From: JAGPUQ01 sp036677085
Lineage (GTDB): Bacteria > Pseudomonadota > Gammaproteobacteria > Pseudomonadales > Porticoccaceae
Direction of reading: 5' to 3'
Assembly: GCA_036677085.1 (NCBI GenBank)
Contig: JAKFFI010000063.1
Location: forward strand, 7,056-71,055
DNA length: 64,000 bases
Shown piece after piece: positions 49,471 to 58,671 of this stretch. Position 1 is the stretch's first letter; every line of letters begins with the position of its first letter. A program made the translations under genes and the position numbers. The notes under the pieces were generated by a model. That model did not search any database. It had not been told where the DNA came from and was given only the letters and a program-made list of their open reading frames with translations.

Positions 49471-50295
49471 TCAAGCAGATTCCCCCCGCGCTGCCAACCC
49501 CCGGCGATAGCGGCGCCAGAGCCACAAGCCGGGGCCCGACAGCGCGTACACGAAGAAGATGGCCAACAACACCCGGGGCGGATCGATCACCACCACAGCA
49601 GCGCCAATCACCGCCGCGACTATGACCATAAAAGGCACCCGCCCGCGAAAGTCGACACCCTTCATGCTGTGGTAGCGAAAATTGGTGACCATCAGCAGCC
49701 CCACCGCCGCCGTCATCAAGCAAACAGTCAGCGCAATGCCACCGGAAGGATCCAGGTCCTGGCCGCTCCATACAATGCCGGCAACCACTCCGGCCGCGGC
49801 CGGGCTCGCGAGTCCGACAAAGAAGCGTTTGTCGGCGGAGCCCACCTGTACGTTGAAGCGCGCGAGGCGCAGCGCCGCGCAGGATGCGTAAATGAACGCC
49901 GCCGCCCAGCCCAGCTTGCCCAGTGCGTTCAGCATCCAGGCATAGGTCACCACCGCCGGTGCCACACCGAACGACACCATGTCCGACAGGGAATCGTACT
50001 GCACACCAAACGCGCTCTGGGTATTGGTGAGACGGGCGACGCGGCCGTCGAGGCCGTCGAACACCATGGCGACAAAAATGGCAACCGCCGCTGCGGAGAA
50101 TTTCCCGTTCATGGCGGAAAGAATCGCGTAGAAGCCCGCGAACAGGGCGCCGGTGGTGAGCAGATTGGGCAGCAGATAGATGCCCCGGCGACGGACGACC
50201 TCGCCCTCGACGGCGTCCTCGGCCGAGAACGGGGCAAACGGCGGCACCGTCGCCTTCACGCTGGCCTCGTCATCATCCGCAAAGGGGTCGGTCAC
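49471..50295 (-). CDS. pssA: CDP-diacylglycerol-serine O-phosphatidyltransferase
   Basis: 274 residues, the integral-membrane (Bacillus/Pseudomonas-type) enzyme. The motif DGLDGRVARLTNTQSAFGVQ then YDSLSDM (DGx2ARx8Gx3Dx3D) is complete; about six to seven membrane segments are visible (LLPNLLTTGALFAGFYAILS, GIALTVCLMTAAVGLLMVTN, MVIVAAVIGAAVVVIDP). It commits CDP-DAG to phosphatidylserine and phosphatidylethanolamine. The ilvC-pssA-leuA neighbourhood is common in this class. Confidence 0.96.
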   Translation of the reverse strand: MTDPFADDDEASVKATVPPFAPFSAEDAVEGEVVRRRGIYLLPNLLTTGALFAGFYAILSAMNGKFSAAAVAIFVAMVFDGLDGRVARLTNTQSAFGVQYDSLSDMVSFGVAPAVVTYAWMLNALGKLGWAAAFIYASCAALRLARFNVQVGSADKRFFVGLASPAAAGVVAGIVWSGQDLDPSGGIALTVCLMTAAVGLLMVTNFRYHSMKGVDFRGRVPFMVIVAAVIGAAVVVIDPPRVLLAIFFVYALSGPGLWLWRRYRRGLAARGESA

Positions 50296-50392
50296 GCCAG
50301 GTCTCCTACGCTGTCACCCGTCGCCGCGCCGTGGCGCGCGGTCTGCTGCACTGTAGCAGGAAAGCCCCCACCAGCATGAGCCCGACCCATGG

Positions 50393-50427
50393 AAAAGGGG
50401 CGGGCCACAGCAACTGTGGACCGCCCC
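50393..50427 (-). terminator. Rho-independent terminator of the ilvIHC operon
   Basis: On the minus strand GGGGCGGTCCACAG, loop TTG, CTGTGGCCCGCCCC, TTTT: a 14-pair stem with one mismatch and a short T-tract, 42 bases past the ilvC stop and before pssA. Confidence 0.85.
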
Positions 50428-50468
50428 CGCGCCGCGCCCGGGACCGCGCGACGTGCAACCGTTGCCGG

Positions 50469-51488
50469 TCAGTTCTTCGATTTGTCGATCAGCTTGTTCT
50501 TGCCGATCCAGGGCATCATGCCGCGCAGTTTGGCGCCCACGGCTTCGATGGGATGCTCCTGGGCGCGGCGCCGGCGTGCCTTCAATACCGGGTTCCCGGC
50601 CTGGTTGTCGAGCACGAATTCGCGTGCAAACTTGCCGGTTTGAATATCGTCCAGAATGCGCTTCATCTCTTTCTTGGTTTCATCGGTGATGATGCGCGGA
50701 CCGCTCACATAATCCCCGTACTCCGCCGTATTGGAGATCGAGTAGCGCATGTCGGCGATGCCGCCCTGATACATCAGATCGACGATCAGCTTGAGCTCGT
50801 GCAGACACTCGAAATAAGCCATTTCGGGCGCATAGCCGGCCTCGACCAGGGTTTCGAACCCCGCCTGAACCAGCGCCGTGGCGCCGCCGCAGAGCACTGC
50901 CTGCTCGCCGAACAGGTCGGTCTCGGTCTCTTCCCGGAAATTGGTTTCGATGATGCCGGAGCGGCCCGCACCGATCGCGGCCGCATAGGACAGGGCGATG
51001 TCGCGCGCCCGGCCGCTGGCATCCCGGTAAAGGGCGATCAGCGAAGGCACCCCGCCGCCTTCCTGATAGGTGCTGCGCACCGTGTGGCCGGGGCCTTTGG
51101 GGGCGATCATGATCACATCCAGATCCGCGCGCGGCTCGATCAACTGGAAGTGGATATTGAAGCCGTGGGCGAACGCAAGCGCCGCACCCGGCTTCAGGTT
51201 GGGTTCGATTTCACTGTAATAAATGGCTTTTTGCTGTTCGTCGGGCGCCAGTACCATCACCAGATCGGCACCTTTCACCGCCTCGGCAACCTCCGCCACC
51301 TTGAGACCGGCGCCTTCGGCCTTGGCGCGGGACGCCGAACCCTTGCGCAGCGCTACCACGACATCGGCGACACCGGAATCGCGCAGGTTGAGCGCGTGCG
51401 CGTGACCTTGAGAGCCATAGCCCACCACGGCCACTTTTTTGCCGCGGATGACGGCGAGATCACAATCTTTCTCGTAATACACTTGCAT
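50469..51488 (-). CDS. ilvC: Ketol-acid reductoisomerase (class I)
   Basis: 339 residues, class I length. It isomerises and reduces acetohydroxy acids with NADPH and Mg. Seen: VAVVGYGSQGHAHALNLRDS (GxGxxG nucleotide fold), MVLAPDEQQKAIYYSEIEPN, APKGPGHTVRSTYQEGGGVP and TDLFGEQAVLCGG (metal ligands), then YFECLHELKLIVDLMYQGGI. It is the third gene of ilvI-ilvH-ilvC and is followed by a strong terminator. Confidence 0.98.
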   Translation of the reverse strand: MQVYYEKDCDLAVIRGKKVAVVGYGSQGHAHALNLRDSGVADVVVALRKGSASRAKAEGAGLKVAEVAEAVKGADLVMVLAPDEQQKAIYYSEIEPNLKPGAALAFAHGFNIHFQLIEPRADLDVIMIAPKGPGHTVRSTYQEGGGVPSLIALYRDASGRARDIALSYAAAIGAGRSGIIETNFREETETDLFGEQAVLCGGATALVQAGFETLVEAGYAPEMAYFECLHELKLIVDLMYQGGIADMRYSISNTAEYGDYVSGPRIITDETKKEMKRILDDIQTGKFAREFVLDNQAGNPVLKARRRRAQEHPIEAVGAKLRGMMPWIGKNKLIDKSKN

Positions 51489-51531
51489 GGTCGTTCACCC
51501 GATACTGAGTTTGTTGGTTGTCCCGTGACTG

Positions 51532-52023
51532 TCAAGCCCGCAGCGCACGTTCGCCGCGCATGATACCGGATACGCCGGAGCGCACCACTTCCAGCACCGC
51601 CGTCTCGCCGAGCGCCTCGATGAAGGCATCCAGCTTGGCGCTGACGCCCGCGAGCTGAATGACATAGCTCGCGGTACCCACGTCGATGATCTGACCCCGG
51701 AAGATGTCGACGACGCGTTTCACTTCGGCGCGCGCATCCCCGCTCGCCTTGACCTTGACGAGCATCAGCTCGCGCTCGATGTGAAGGCCGTCGGTGAGGT
51801 CGGTAACCTTCACTACATCAATCAGCTTGTGGAGCTGCTTGGTGATTTTTTCGATGGTGAGATCGTCGCTCTGGGTGGTCAGTGTCAAGCGCGACAGGGT
51901 CGCGTCCTCGGTGGGAGCGACAGTCAGGGAATCGATGTTGTAGCCGCGCTGGGAAAACAGGCCGACCACCCGCGAGAGGGCTCCGGGTTCATTTTCCAAC
52001 AGCACCGAAAGAATGCGTCTCAT
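51532..52023 (-). CDS. ilvH: Acetolactate synthase small (regulatory) subunit
   Basis: 163 residues starting MRRILSVLLENEPGALSRVV. The N-terminal ACT domain (ENEPGALSRVVGLFSQRGYN) binds valine and feedback-inhibits the large subunit; the C-terminal domain carries ELMLVKVKASGDARAEVKRV. Its ATG shares one base with the ilvI stop (TGATG), ensuring coupled translation. The length is typical of IlvH, not the short IlvN/IlvM. Confidence 0.97.
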   Translation of the reverse strand: MRRILSVLLENEPGALSRVVGLFSQRGYNIDSLTVAPTEDATLSRLTLTTQSDDLTIEKITKQLHKLIDVVKVTDLTDGLHIERELMLVKVKASGDARAEVKRVVDIFRGQIIDVGTASYVIQLAGVSAKLDAFIEALGETAVLEVVRSGVSGIMRGERALRA

Positions 52024-53759
52024 CAGGTACGCTCCGTTTTGCTGAGCCACAGATCGCGCATGGAACCGGGGGACACATGCATCGGGTAGACGTGCTCGTG
52101 GGGATCCACCTGGATATCGACGAACACCACCCGATCCTTGTAGCTGAAGCATTCCCGGAGCTTGTCTTCGAGTTCGTCGATGTGTTCGACGCGCAACCCG
52201 ACGTGGCCGTAGGCCTCCGCCAGCTTGACGAAATCCGGCAGCGAATCCTCGTAGAGAATCTGCGAGTAACGGCTGCCGTACTGCATGTCCTGCCACTGCT
52301 TCACCATCCCCAGCGCCTGGTTGTTGAGGTTGATGATCTTGACCGGCAACTGGTGCTGGGTGCAGGCGGACAACTCCTGAATGCACATCTGGATACTGCC
52401 CTCGCCGGTGACGCAGGCGACATCCGCCCCCGGGAAGGCCATCTGCACGCCCATGGCCGCCGGCAGGCCGTAACCCATGGTGCCGAGCCCGCCGGAATTG
52501 AACCACTGCCGCGGCTTGTCGAAGAGGTAATACTGCGCCGCGAACATCTGGTGCTGTCCGACATCCGATGTAATGTAGGCCTTGCCTTCGGTGACCTTGT
52601 AGAGCGCCCGCACCGCATCCTGCGGCTTGATCAGCGAGCCGACGCTGGGTTCGTGGCGCGGCGCGGTGTAGAGCCCGTGACGTCGACGCCATTCGTCGAT
52701 CTGCTGCCACCACTCGGCCAGCGCCGCGGCGTCCGGACGCTCGCCGGCAGCTTCGATCTGCTCGATCATCTCGTCCAGCACGGCATCGCAGGCGCCGACG
52801 ATGGGAATATCGGCGGGCACATTCTTGGAAATCGACGAGGGATCGACGTCGATATGAATGATCTGTGCCCCCGGACAGAAGCGGTCGGGCGTATTGGTGA
52901 CCCGATCGTCGAAGCGCACGCCGACCGCCAGAATCACGTCCGCGTGATGCATGGCCGTATTGGCTTCGAAAGTGCCGTGCATTCCCAGCATGCCAACGAA
53001 CTGCCGGTCGCTGCCCGGGTAACCGCCAAGCCCCATCAGGGTGTTGGTGACCGGAAAATCGAGCAGTCGCGCGATCCGTGTGAGCTGGTCCGCGGCATTG
53101 CCCAGAATCACCCCGCCTCCCGCATAGATGACCGGCCGCCTGGCTCCGAGGAGCACCTTGACCGCGCGACGGATCTGCCCGGAATGGCCCTTGGTGGAGG
53201 GCTGATACGAACGAATACGGATTTTTTCTGGGTACAGGTAGGGCACCCTGTGGTTGGGATCGGTGACATCCTTGGGGATGTCGACGACCACGGGACCGGG
53301 CCGTCCGCTGCGCGCGATGTAGAACGCCTTGGCAATGGTTTCTGCCACGTCTTCGGCGCGCCGTACCATGAAACTGTGTTTCACGATGGGGCGCGAGATA
53401 CCGATCATATCGGTTTCCTGGAAGGCATCGCCGCCGATTTTTTCCTGGGGCACCTGGCCGGAGATGACCACCAGGGGAATCGAGTCCATGTAGGCAGTCG
53501 CGATGCCGGTGATGGCATTGGTGGCGCCGGGACCGGAGGTCACCAACACTGCGCCGACTTCACCCGTCGCCCGGGCGTAGCCATCGGCGGCATGGGTCGC
53601 GCCCTGCTCGTGGCGCATCAGGATGTGTTTGACGTCATCCTGCCGGAACAGGGCGTCGTAGATGTGGAGCGCAGCACCGCCGGGATAACCCCAGAGGTAC
53701 TTGACGCCGGAATCGCGCAATGCGCGGATGGTGGCTTCGCCGCCGGAGAGCAATTCCAC
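52023..53759 (-). CDS. ilvI: Acetolactate synthase large subunit
   Basis: 578 residues from a GTG at 53759 (ELLSGGEATIRALRDSGVKY), with AGAGGAAA upstream; the frame stays open to 53855 but homology starts here. A ThDP enzyme making acetolactate and acetohydroxybutyrate. Seen: LMRHEQGATHAADGYARATG (catalytic Glu), TSGPGATNAITGIATAYMDS, QIIHIDVDPSSISKNVPADI and the ThDP motif GEGSIQMCIQELSACT ... NLNNQALGMVKQWQ (the usual GDGS is GEGS here). It heads ilvI-ilvH-ilvC. Confidence 0.97.
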   Translation of the reverse strand: MELLSGGEATIRALRDSGVKYLWGYPGGAALHIYDALFRQDDVKHILMRHEQGATHAADGYARATGEVGAVLVTSGPGATNAITGIATAYMDSIPLVVISGQVPQEKIGGDAFQETDMIGISRPIVKHSFMVRRAEDVAETIAKAFYIARSGRPGPVVVDIPKDVTDPNHRVPYLYPEKIRIRSYQPSTKGHSGQIRRAVKVLLGARRPVIYAGGGVILGNAADQLTRIARLLDFPVTNTLMGLGGYPGSDRQFVGMLGMHGTFEANTAMHHADVILAVGVRFDDRVTNTPDRFCPGAQIIHIDVDPSSISKNVPADIPIVGACDAVLDEMIEQIEAAGERPDAAALAEWWQQIDEWRRRHGLYTAPRHEPSVGSLIKPQDAVRALYKVTEGKAYITSDVGQHQMFAAQYYLFDKPRQWFNSGGLGTMGYGLPAAMGVQMAFPGADVACVTGEGSIQMCIQELSACTQHQLPVKIINLNNQALGMVKQWQDMQYGSRYSQILYEDSLPDFVKLAEAYGHVGLRVEHIDELEDKLRECFSYKDRVVFVDIQVDPHEHVYPMHVSPGSMRDLWLSKTERT

Positions 53760-54023
53760 TGACTCATTTCCTCTGTCGATAGACGATCGGTTCGGCGTCG
53801 CGCAAGGCAACTCGCCGCCAACCCGGCAGGGCAAACGCAAACAGGAGGGGGTCACCGGAACATCAGGCCCGACGCAAGTCGGGTTGCGCTGCGATCACCG
53901 TCAGACGGAGGATTCGATCGCGGCCGGGGGCGGGGTCGTGCCACCCGGTGATGCCCAGCGAACGCTGTTTACGTCCACCTGGCGGGCCTTCGACGGGCAG
54001 ATGGCCGCGCGCGAAGGGCCGCA
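53760..54023 (-). other. Long 5' leader of the ilv operon
   Basis: About 260 nt lie between the promoter candidate and ilvI. A CCCGAC-TTGC-GTCGGG hairpin sits at 53867-53882 without a T-tract. A short GTG frame on the minus strand (53915-53992) is not enriched in Ile, Val or Leu codons, so I do not call an attenuator peptide. No other gene is seen in the 349 bases between ilvI and tRNA-Asp. Confidence 0.4.
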
Positions 54024-54052
54024 ATGTTAGCGCGCTGCACCAACAGGGTCAA
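54024..54052 (-). promoter_or_regulatory. Probable sigma-70 promoter of the ilv operon
   Basis: TTGACC (54047-54052), 17-base spacer, TAACAT (54024-54029) on the minus strand, 265 bases upstream of ilvI and downstream of the two tRNA genes. Four to five matches to each consensus hexamer. Confidence 0.6.
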
Positions 54053-54108
54053 TGCAGGCTTTCTGCAGGGGAATCTGCGCACGACACATAGCGTGAACTG
54101 AAACGAAT

Positions 54109-54185
54109 TGGCGGACCGGACGGGACTCGAACCCGCGACCTCCGGCGTGACAGGCCGGCATTCTAACCGACTGAACTACCGGTCC
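54109..54185 (-). tRNA. tRNA-Asp (anticodon GTC)
   Basis: 77 bases with encoded CCA. It begins GGACCGGTAGTTCAGTCGGT, has the anticodon loop CTGTCAC, then GGGTTCGAGTCCC and GGTCCGCCA. Close match to gammaproteobacterial tRNA-Asp. Confidence 0.96.
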
Positions 54186-54200
54186 GTTGATGCATTGCTT

Positions 54201-54276
54201 TGGTGGGTGGTACAGGGGTCGAACCTGTGACCTACGGCTTGTAAGGCCGTCGCTCTCCCAACTGAGCTAACCACCC
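54201..54276 (-). tRNA. tRNA-Val (anticodon TAC)
   Basis: 76 bases with encoded CCA. It begins GGGTGGTTAGCTCAGTTGGG, has the anticodon loop CTTACAA, then AGGTTCGACCCCTG and CACCCACCA. Sixteen bases... upstream of tRNA-Asp on the same strand (15-base spacer), so the two are probably co-transcribed. Confidence 0.96.
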
Positions 54277-54410
54277 TGCGAGGGAGGGGCGCATTCTACC
54301 CGAACGTCGTCCTCTGTCAACGGCGGGCATGGCGGCCAAAAGCTGGACCGCTGTACTTGACCGCCCGGGGTAACTACCATGGGCACGCTCACCGGCACCG
54401 CCAAATTCCG

Positions 54411-54767
54411 ATGGAAATCCACAAATCCTTTACTTTCGAAGCTGCACATCATCTGCCCAATGTGCCGCTCGATCACAAGTGCCGCCGCCTGCACGGGCAC
54501 TCCTTTCATGTCACCGTGCATGTGGAAGGCCCCATCGGGGCCGACACCGGCTGGGTGATGGACTTCGCCGATCTGAAAGCCGCCTGCCGGCCCCTCCACG
54601 ACCAACTCGATCACCGCTATCTGAACGAAATCGACGGCCTCGAAAATCCGACCAGCGAACATATTGCGCGCTGGATCTGGCACCGACTGAAGCCGGTGGT
54701 CCCCGGCCTGTCCGCGGTCGCGGTGCGGGAGACCTGCACCAGCGGCTGCCTGTACCGTGGGGACTGA
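54411..54767 (+). CDS. queD: 6-carboxy-5,6,7,8-tetrahydropterin synthase (QueD)
   Basis: 118 residues from MEIHKSFTFEAAHHLPNVPL. An early enzyme of queuosine synthesis. Seen: FEAAHHLPNVPLDHKCRRLH and GHSFHVTVHVEGP: the catalytic Cys and the zinc His residues of the PTPS fold; then GWVMDFADLKAACRPLHDQL (with DHRYLN), NPTSEHIARWIWHRL and the C-terminal VRETCTSGCLY carrying the conserved Glu. Divergent from the tRNA pair. Confidence 0.95.
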   Translation: MEIHKSFTFEAAHHLPNVPLDHKCRRLHGHSFHVTVHVEGPIGADTGWVMDFADLKAACRPLHDQLDHRYLNEIDGLENPTSEHIARWIWHRLKPVVPGLSAVAVRETCTSGCLYRGD

Positions 54768-54811
54768 AGTGCAACGCTGGATGGGTGCTGTAGAAACTGA
54801 CTGACCGGGCC

Positions 54812-55096
54812 GTGCATATCCTCCGTCTCACCATCGAGTTTCAATTGCCGGCCTGCCATTCGCTGAAAGACAAACGGCGTCGGCTCGGGGGCTTGCGGGA
54901 AAAGTTCGGCAGCAGGCCCAACATCGCGGTCAGCGAATCGGATTGGCACGATGTTCACGATCGGGCGCGCTGGACCTTTGTCATCGTCGGGGAAAACCAG
55001 CGCGTCATCGAATCGCAGCAGGAGCTGATTCAGACCTATGTCAGCCAGTCGGTCGATGCGCTGGTGACGCACAGCTCCCGTGAATATCTGCACTGA
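54812..55096 (+). CDS. DUF503-family small protein
   Basis: 94 residues with a GTG start. HILRLTIEFQLPACHSLKDK and RRRLGGLREKFGSRPNIAVS then ESDWHDVHDRARWTFVIVGE match the DUF503 (YlxP-like) fold: small ferredoxin-like proteins of uncertain role, in other phyla near ribosome maturation genes. Short gaps on both sides suggest an operon with queD and thpR. Confidence 0.88.
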   Translation: MHILRLTIEFQLPACHSLKDKRRRLGGLREKFGSRPNIAVSESDWHDVHDRARWTFVIVGENQRVIESQQELIQTYVSQSVDALVTHSSREYLH

Positions 55097-55100
55097 CCGG

Positions 55101-55646
55101 ATGCGGTGCTTCATCGGCTGTTCGGTATCCCGGAGCGACCAGGCCGCACTCGCGGCGTCGCTTCAGTCGCGAGCCGGTGCGGGCTGGCGGCTGATTCCCG
55201 CCGCGAACTACCATTTGACCCTTTGCTTTCTGGGCGACCAGTTGCCCGCCACCCTGTCCGCACTGGCCGAGCGTCTACGCAACGAGGTTCCGCGCCGCCC
55301 CTGCCGCGGCCATGCGTTGGCACTTGCACCCTTCCCCACGGCCGCGGCGCCACTGCTCGCGCTGGAGCTCGTGCCGGATGCGGCCCTGCAGGCCTTGCAC
55401 GCTGCGGTGGTAGGCTGCGTGGCCGCAACCGGAATCCCGTGCGAAGCAACGGAGTTTCGCCCTCATATCAGCCTCGCCCGCGGCGCCGGCGAGCTCCGCG
55501 TCGAGCCGATAGCACTGGATCTGTCGTTCAACGAACTCTGTCTGTTTCAGAGCCTTCCGACACCGGCACGCCGCCGGTACGAGCGGCTCCACAGCATCGC
55601 GCTCGACAACGGTTGCGCAGCCCCGGAAGACGGGACAACTGGTTAA
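55101..55646 (+). CDS. thpR: RNA 2',3'-cyclic phosphodiesterase (2H family)
   Basis: 181 residues from MRCFIGCSVSRSDQAALAAS. Both 2H motifs are present: YHLTLCFLGD (HxT) and FRPHISLARG (HxS), so the enzyme should open 2',3'-cyclic phosphates on RNA. The family is also annotated as 2'-5' RNA ligase. It starts 5 bases after the DUF503 gene and overlaps the convergent CHAD-like gene by 4 bases. Confidence 0.92.
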   Translation: MRCFIGCSVSRSDQAALAASLQSRAGAGWRLIPAANYHLTLCFLGDQLPATLSALAERLRNEVPRRPCRGHALALAPFPTAAAPLLALELVPDAALQALHAAVVGCVAATGIPCEATEFRPHISLARGAGELRVEPIALDLSFNELCLFQSLPTPARRRYERLHSIALDNGCAAPEDGTTG

Positions 55647-56539
55647 GCCGGCGGTAACGTAGCCGGAGAAAACTCCGCTTCGCCTGGGGCGACCCCAGCA
55701 CCGAAATCCAGCAACAATTCCGCCAGCGTTTCGATTTCCAGACGCAGTATCTGGCGCCGATCCACGATCGCATCGATGAAGGGTTGGTACGCGGCTTTCG
55801 TGCGACCCCGCACCCGATGCCGCAACCGCTCGTGCAGTGTCGCAAGTTCACGTTCGTGCGAAAGCAGATCAGCCAGTTGCACGGCTTGCGCGGTCCGCAT
55901 CGGATCCAGATTCTCTGCCACGCCCAGAAGCTCCAACTGGCAACTGTAAAACCGCGCATAACGTGCCCAGTGGCCGAAGTCGGCGTCCGCTCCCGACTTC
56001 AGTGCCCGAAGGGCATGGCGACGGCAATCGGCCCAGGAACCCGCCAATCCGGCGCGAAGATCGGCGGGCTCAAAGGTGCCCGGCAGCCCCGGCTCCAACG
56101 CCGCGACCAGGAGCTCCAGCCGGCGGGATACCGCCGCCGCCAGGCGTTTCGGCGACCGTTCGCGCCCCTCGATCACCAGGACCGGAGGTGCGGTGCATAT
56201 CTCCCGCACCTGCTCGAACACAGTGCAGATATCCAGGCCGCCGAATAATTTCGCGAACAGTGCGCGCTGCGCGATGTGCTCCCGCAACGGCGCGAGGCTA
56301 TCGGAAATCGCCTCCACCTGTACCACCGTGCGTCCGGCAAGATCTGGGTCGGTCGCGGCAAACAGATGTCCGAGCGAAGCCATGCGCTCGAGCGCGGCGT
56401 ACGCCTGGGGCACGCCCTGAAGCCGTTTGCGGGAAACCGTGGCAAGTGCATCCATGGCGACGGCGATCTGGCGTCGCAGGATGCGATTCAGTTCACTCGC
56501 GAGGGCAGCTCCGGGTTCAATGGCGTAATCGACGCGCAT
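55643..56539 (-). CDS. CHAD domain-like protein
   Basis: 298 residues, almost entirely helical. Two halves each show helix patterns of CHAD domains: ELNRILRRQIAVAMDALATV near the N-terminus, then FGHWARYARFYSCQLELLGV and AVQLADLLSHERELATLHER, close to the usual KRxRYxLELL and LGxxxDLAxLxxxL patterns. The conserved histidines are partly missing. CHAD proteins bind polyphosphate in several bacteria; whether this one does is open. No catalytic CYTH domain is attached. An alternative GTG start at 56563 adds 8 residues. Confidence 0.65.
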   Translation of the reverse strand: MRVDYAIEPGAALASELNRILRRQIAVAMDALATVSRKRLQGVPQAYAALERMASLGHLFAATDPDLAGRTVVQVEAISDSLAPLREHIAQRALFAKLFGGLDICTVFEQVREICTAPPVLVIEGRERSPKRLAAAVSRRLELLVAALEPGLPGTFEPADLRAGLAGSWADCRRHALRALKSGADADFGHWARYARFYSCQLELLGVAENLDPMRTAQAVQLADLLSHERELATLHERLRHRVRGRTKAAYQPFIDAIVDRRQILRLEIETLAELLLDFGAGVAPGEAEFSPATLPPA

Positions 56540-56591
56540 GGTGCATGAAATCCCGGTCTCCACCGGCGGTTAAGCCAGTGTCGACCCGGAT

Positions 56592-56978
56592 TCAGGCCTC
56601 GGCACCGATCACGACCGGCCGCACAGTGGCCAGCTCCGCATCGGTCAACAACCGGGAGCGAATCAGAAAGCGCACCCCGAGCGGAATTTCCAGGGAAAAA
56701 CTGGCACCGCGTCCCGGCACCACGTCGATGGTGGTATGGCAGTTTTCGTAGTACTGGAACTGCTCGGGCGACATGTAGAACTTGCAGCCATGGATGTCGC
56801 CCAGACACACATCGCGACTGCCGATGCGGAAATCACCGACCGCAAAACACATGGGGGCGGAGCCGTCGCAACAGCCGCCACTCTGATGGAACAGCAGGGC
56901 GCCGTGCTTGGCGCGCAACTGGTCCACCACGGCGCGCGCCGCGTCGGTGATGGCCAGTCGCTCGCAGAACTCCGTCAT
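56592..56978 (-). CDS. DUF779 protein associated with aldehyde dehydrogenase
   Basis: 128 residues. GALLFHQSGGCCDGSAPMCF contains the family's conserved Gly-Gly-Cys-Cys and nearby Cys; VCLGDIHGCKFYMSPEQFQY and IPLGVRFLIRSRLLTDAE complete it. Function unknown, but the family is found almost always beside aldehyde dehydrogenase genes, as here (13 bases downstream of one). Possible thiol or metal role by inference from the cysteines. Confidence 0.9.
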   Translation of the reverse strand: MTEFCERLAITDAARAVVDQLRAKHGALLFHQSGGCCDGSAPMCFAVGDFRIGSRDVCLGDIHGCKFYMSPEQFQYYENCHTTIDVVPGRGASFSLEIPLGVRFLIRSRLLTDAELATVRPVVIGAEA

Positions 56979-56991
56979 ATCCGAACAGATC

Positions 56992-58488
56992 TCAGAAGAA
57001 GCCCAGTTTTTCCTTGGCGTAGGAGATCAGCACGTTCTTGGTGTTGCGGTAATGGGCCAGCATCATATGGTGGTTTTCGCGACCGATACCGGATTTCTTG
57101 TAGCCGCCAAAGGACGCATGCGAGGGATAGACGTGGTAGCAATTCACCCACACCCGGCCCGCCTGGATGCCGCGCACAAAGGTCTGCACCTGATGCATGT
57201 CGCGCGACCACACCGCCGAGCCCAGGCCATAGAGGGTATCGTTGGCGATGGCGAGTGCTTCGTCGTCATCCTTGAAGGTGGTCACCGCAAGCACCGGCCC
57301 GAAAATCTCCTCCTGGAAAATGCGCATCTTGTTGTGGCCCTTGAACACCGTGGGCTGGATGTAATAGCCACCCGGGTACTGGGCATTCTTGTACGGCTGC
57401 CCGCCGCACAGCAGTTGCGCGCCCTCTTTCTTGCCGATATCGATATAGCTCAGGATCTTTTCGTACTGGTCGTTGGACGCCTGGGAACCCATCATGGTGG
57501 TGAGTTCGTAGGGGTCGCCCATCTTGATCGCGGCCACCCGGGGCAGACATTTCTCCATGAACCGCTCGTAGATGCTCTCGTGCACCAGTGCCCGCGACGG
57601 ACAGGTACAGACCTGGCCCTGGTTGAGCGCGAACATCACCAGGCCCTCGATCGCCTTGTCCAGGAAAGCATCGTCCTTGTCCATCACGCTCGCGCAAAAA
57701 ATGTTGGGCGATTTGCCGCCGAGTTCGAGCGACACGGGAATGATGTTCTCGGCGGCGTACTGCATGATCAGCCGCCCGGTGGTGGTTTCACCGGTGAATG
57801 CGATCTTCTTGATGTCGGGGTGCGACGCAAGCGGCTTGCCGGCTTCGGCGCCAAACCCGTTCACCACGTTGAGCACCCCGGGCGGCAGCAGGTCGCCGAT
57901 GAGCTCCATCAGCACCAGAATCGACACCGGCGTCTGCTCGGCGGGTTTCAACACCACGCAGTTGCCGGCCGCAAGCGCCGGTGCGATTTTCCAGGCCGCC
58001 ATCAGCAGCGGAAAGTTCCAGGGAATGATCTGGCCGACGACACCCAGGGGTTCGTGAATTTCCATCGACACCAGGTTCTCGTCGATATCGCTGACCGAAC
58101 CCGATTCGGTGCGAATGGCCGCGGCAAAGTAGCGGAACTGGTCGATCACCAGCGGCAGATCCGCGCCCAGGGTCTCGCGAATGCCCTTGCCGTTATCGCA
58201 GGTCTCCACCATCGCCAACTGCTGGATATTGGCCTCGATGGTGTCGGCGATCTTGTTGAGTATCGCGCTGCGCGCGGCGGCCGCAGTCTTGCCCCACGCG
58301 GGGAAAGCCTCCCAGGCCTTTTTCACCGCCAGATCAATGTCCTTGGCGTTGGACTGGGGAATGCGCGCCACCAGCTTGCCGTCGATGGGCGAGGTGTCCT
58401 CGAAATAATGGCCGTCGATGGGAGCCACCCAGCGCCCGCCAATGTAGTTCTCGTACTGGGGTTTGAATTGCGGACGTTGAAATGTCAT
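56992..58488 (-). CDS. NAD-dependent aldehyde dehydrogenase (ExaC/AldB-like)
   Basis: 498 residues starting MTFQRPQFKPQYENYIGGRW. It oxidises aldehydes to acids. Seen: GVVGQIIPWNFPLLMAAWKI, CVVLKPAEQTPVSILVLMEL (NAD site), IAFTGETTTGRL, LELGGKSPNIFCASVMD (catalytic Glu) and GQVCTCPSRALVHESIYERF (catalytic Cys). The CTCPSR context is typical of ExaC/AldB-type acetaldehyde and chloroacetaldehyde dehydrogenases. Paired with DUF779. Confidence 0.95.
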   Translation of the reverse strand: MTFQRPQFKPQYENYIGGRWVAPIDGHYFEDTSPIDGKLVARIPQSNAKDIDLAVKKAWEAFPAWGKTAAAARSAILNKIADTIEANIQQLAMVETCDNGKGIRETLGADLPLVIDQFRYFAAAIRTESGSVSDIDENLVSMEIHEPLGVVGQIIPWNFPLLMAAWKIAPALAAGNCVVLKPAEQTPVSILVLMELIGDLLPPGVLNVVNGFGAEAGKPLASHPDIKKIAFTGETTTGRLIMQYAAENIIPVSLELGGKSPNIFCASVMDKDDAFLDKAIEGLVMFALNQGQVCTCPSRALVHESIYERFMEKCLPRVAAIKMGDPYELTTMMGSQASNDQYEKILSYIDIGKKEGAQLLCGGQPYKNAQYPGGYYIQPTVFKGHNKMRIFQEEIFGPVLAVTTFKDDDEALAIANDTLYGLGSAVWSRDMHQVQTFVRGIQAGRVWVNCYHVYPSHASFGGYKKSGIGRENHHMMLAHYRNTKNVLISYAKEKLGFF

Positions 58489-58671
58489 CCGTCACCTCCC
58501 GATGATTGTGGTTATGGGGTGGAGAGCCGCGCAGGAACGAGGCAGGTGGTCGGCGGGATGCCGAACCGCACGCGCATCCGGCCCGCTTCGATTATCGGCG
58601 CGCACCCCCACGGGCGCAAGCCAGGTGCGGGGGCCGCCTCCCGGCCCCGGCGAGCGCGGGGCATCGACCGC

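Noticed and set aside
51882..53762. 626-codon plus-strand frame opposite ilvI/ilvH
   Set aside because: Antisense to the conserved acetolactate synthase genes, His/Arg/Gly-rich mirror composition, no family features.
53915..53992. Attenuator peptide for ilvIHC
   Set aside because: The small GTG frame has only scattered Ile and Val codons, and the following hairpin has no T-tract.
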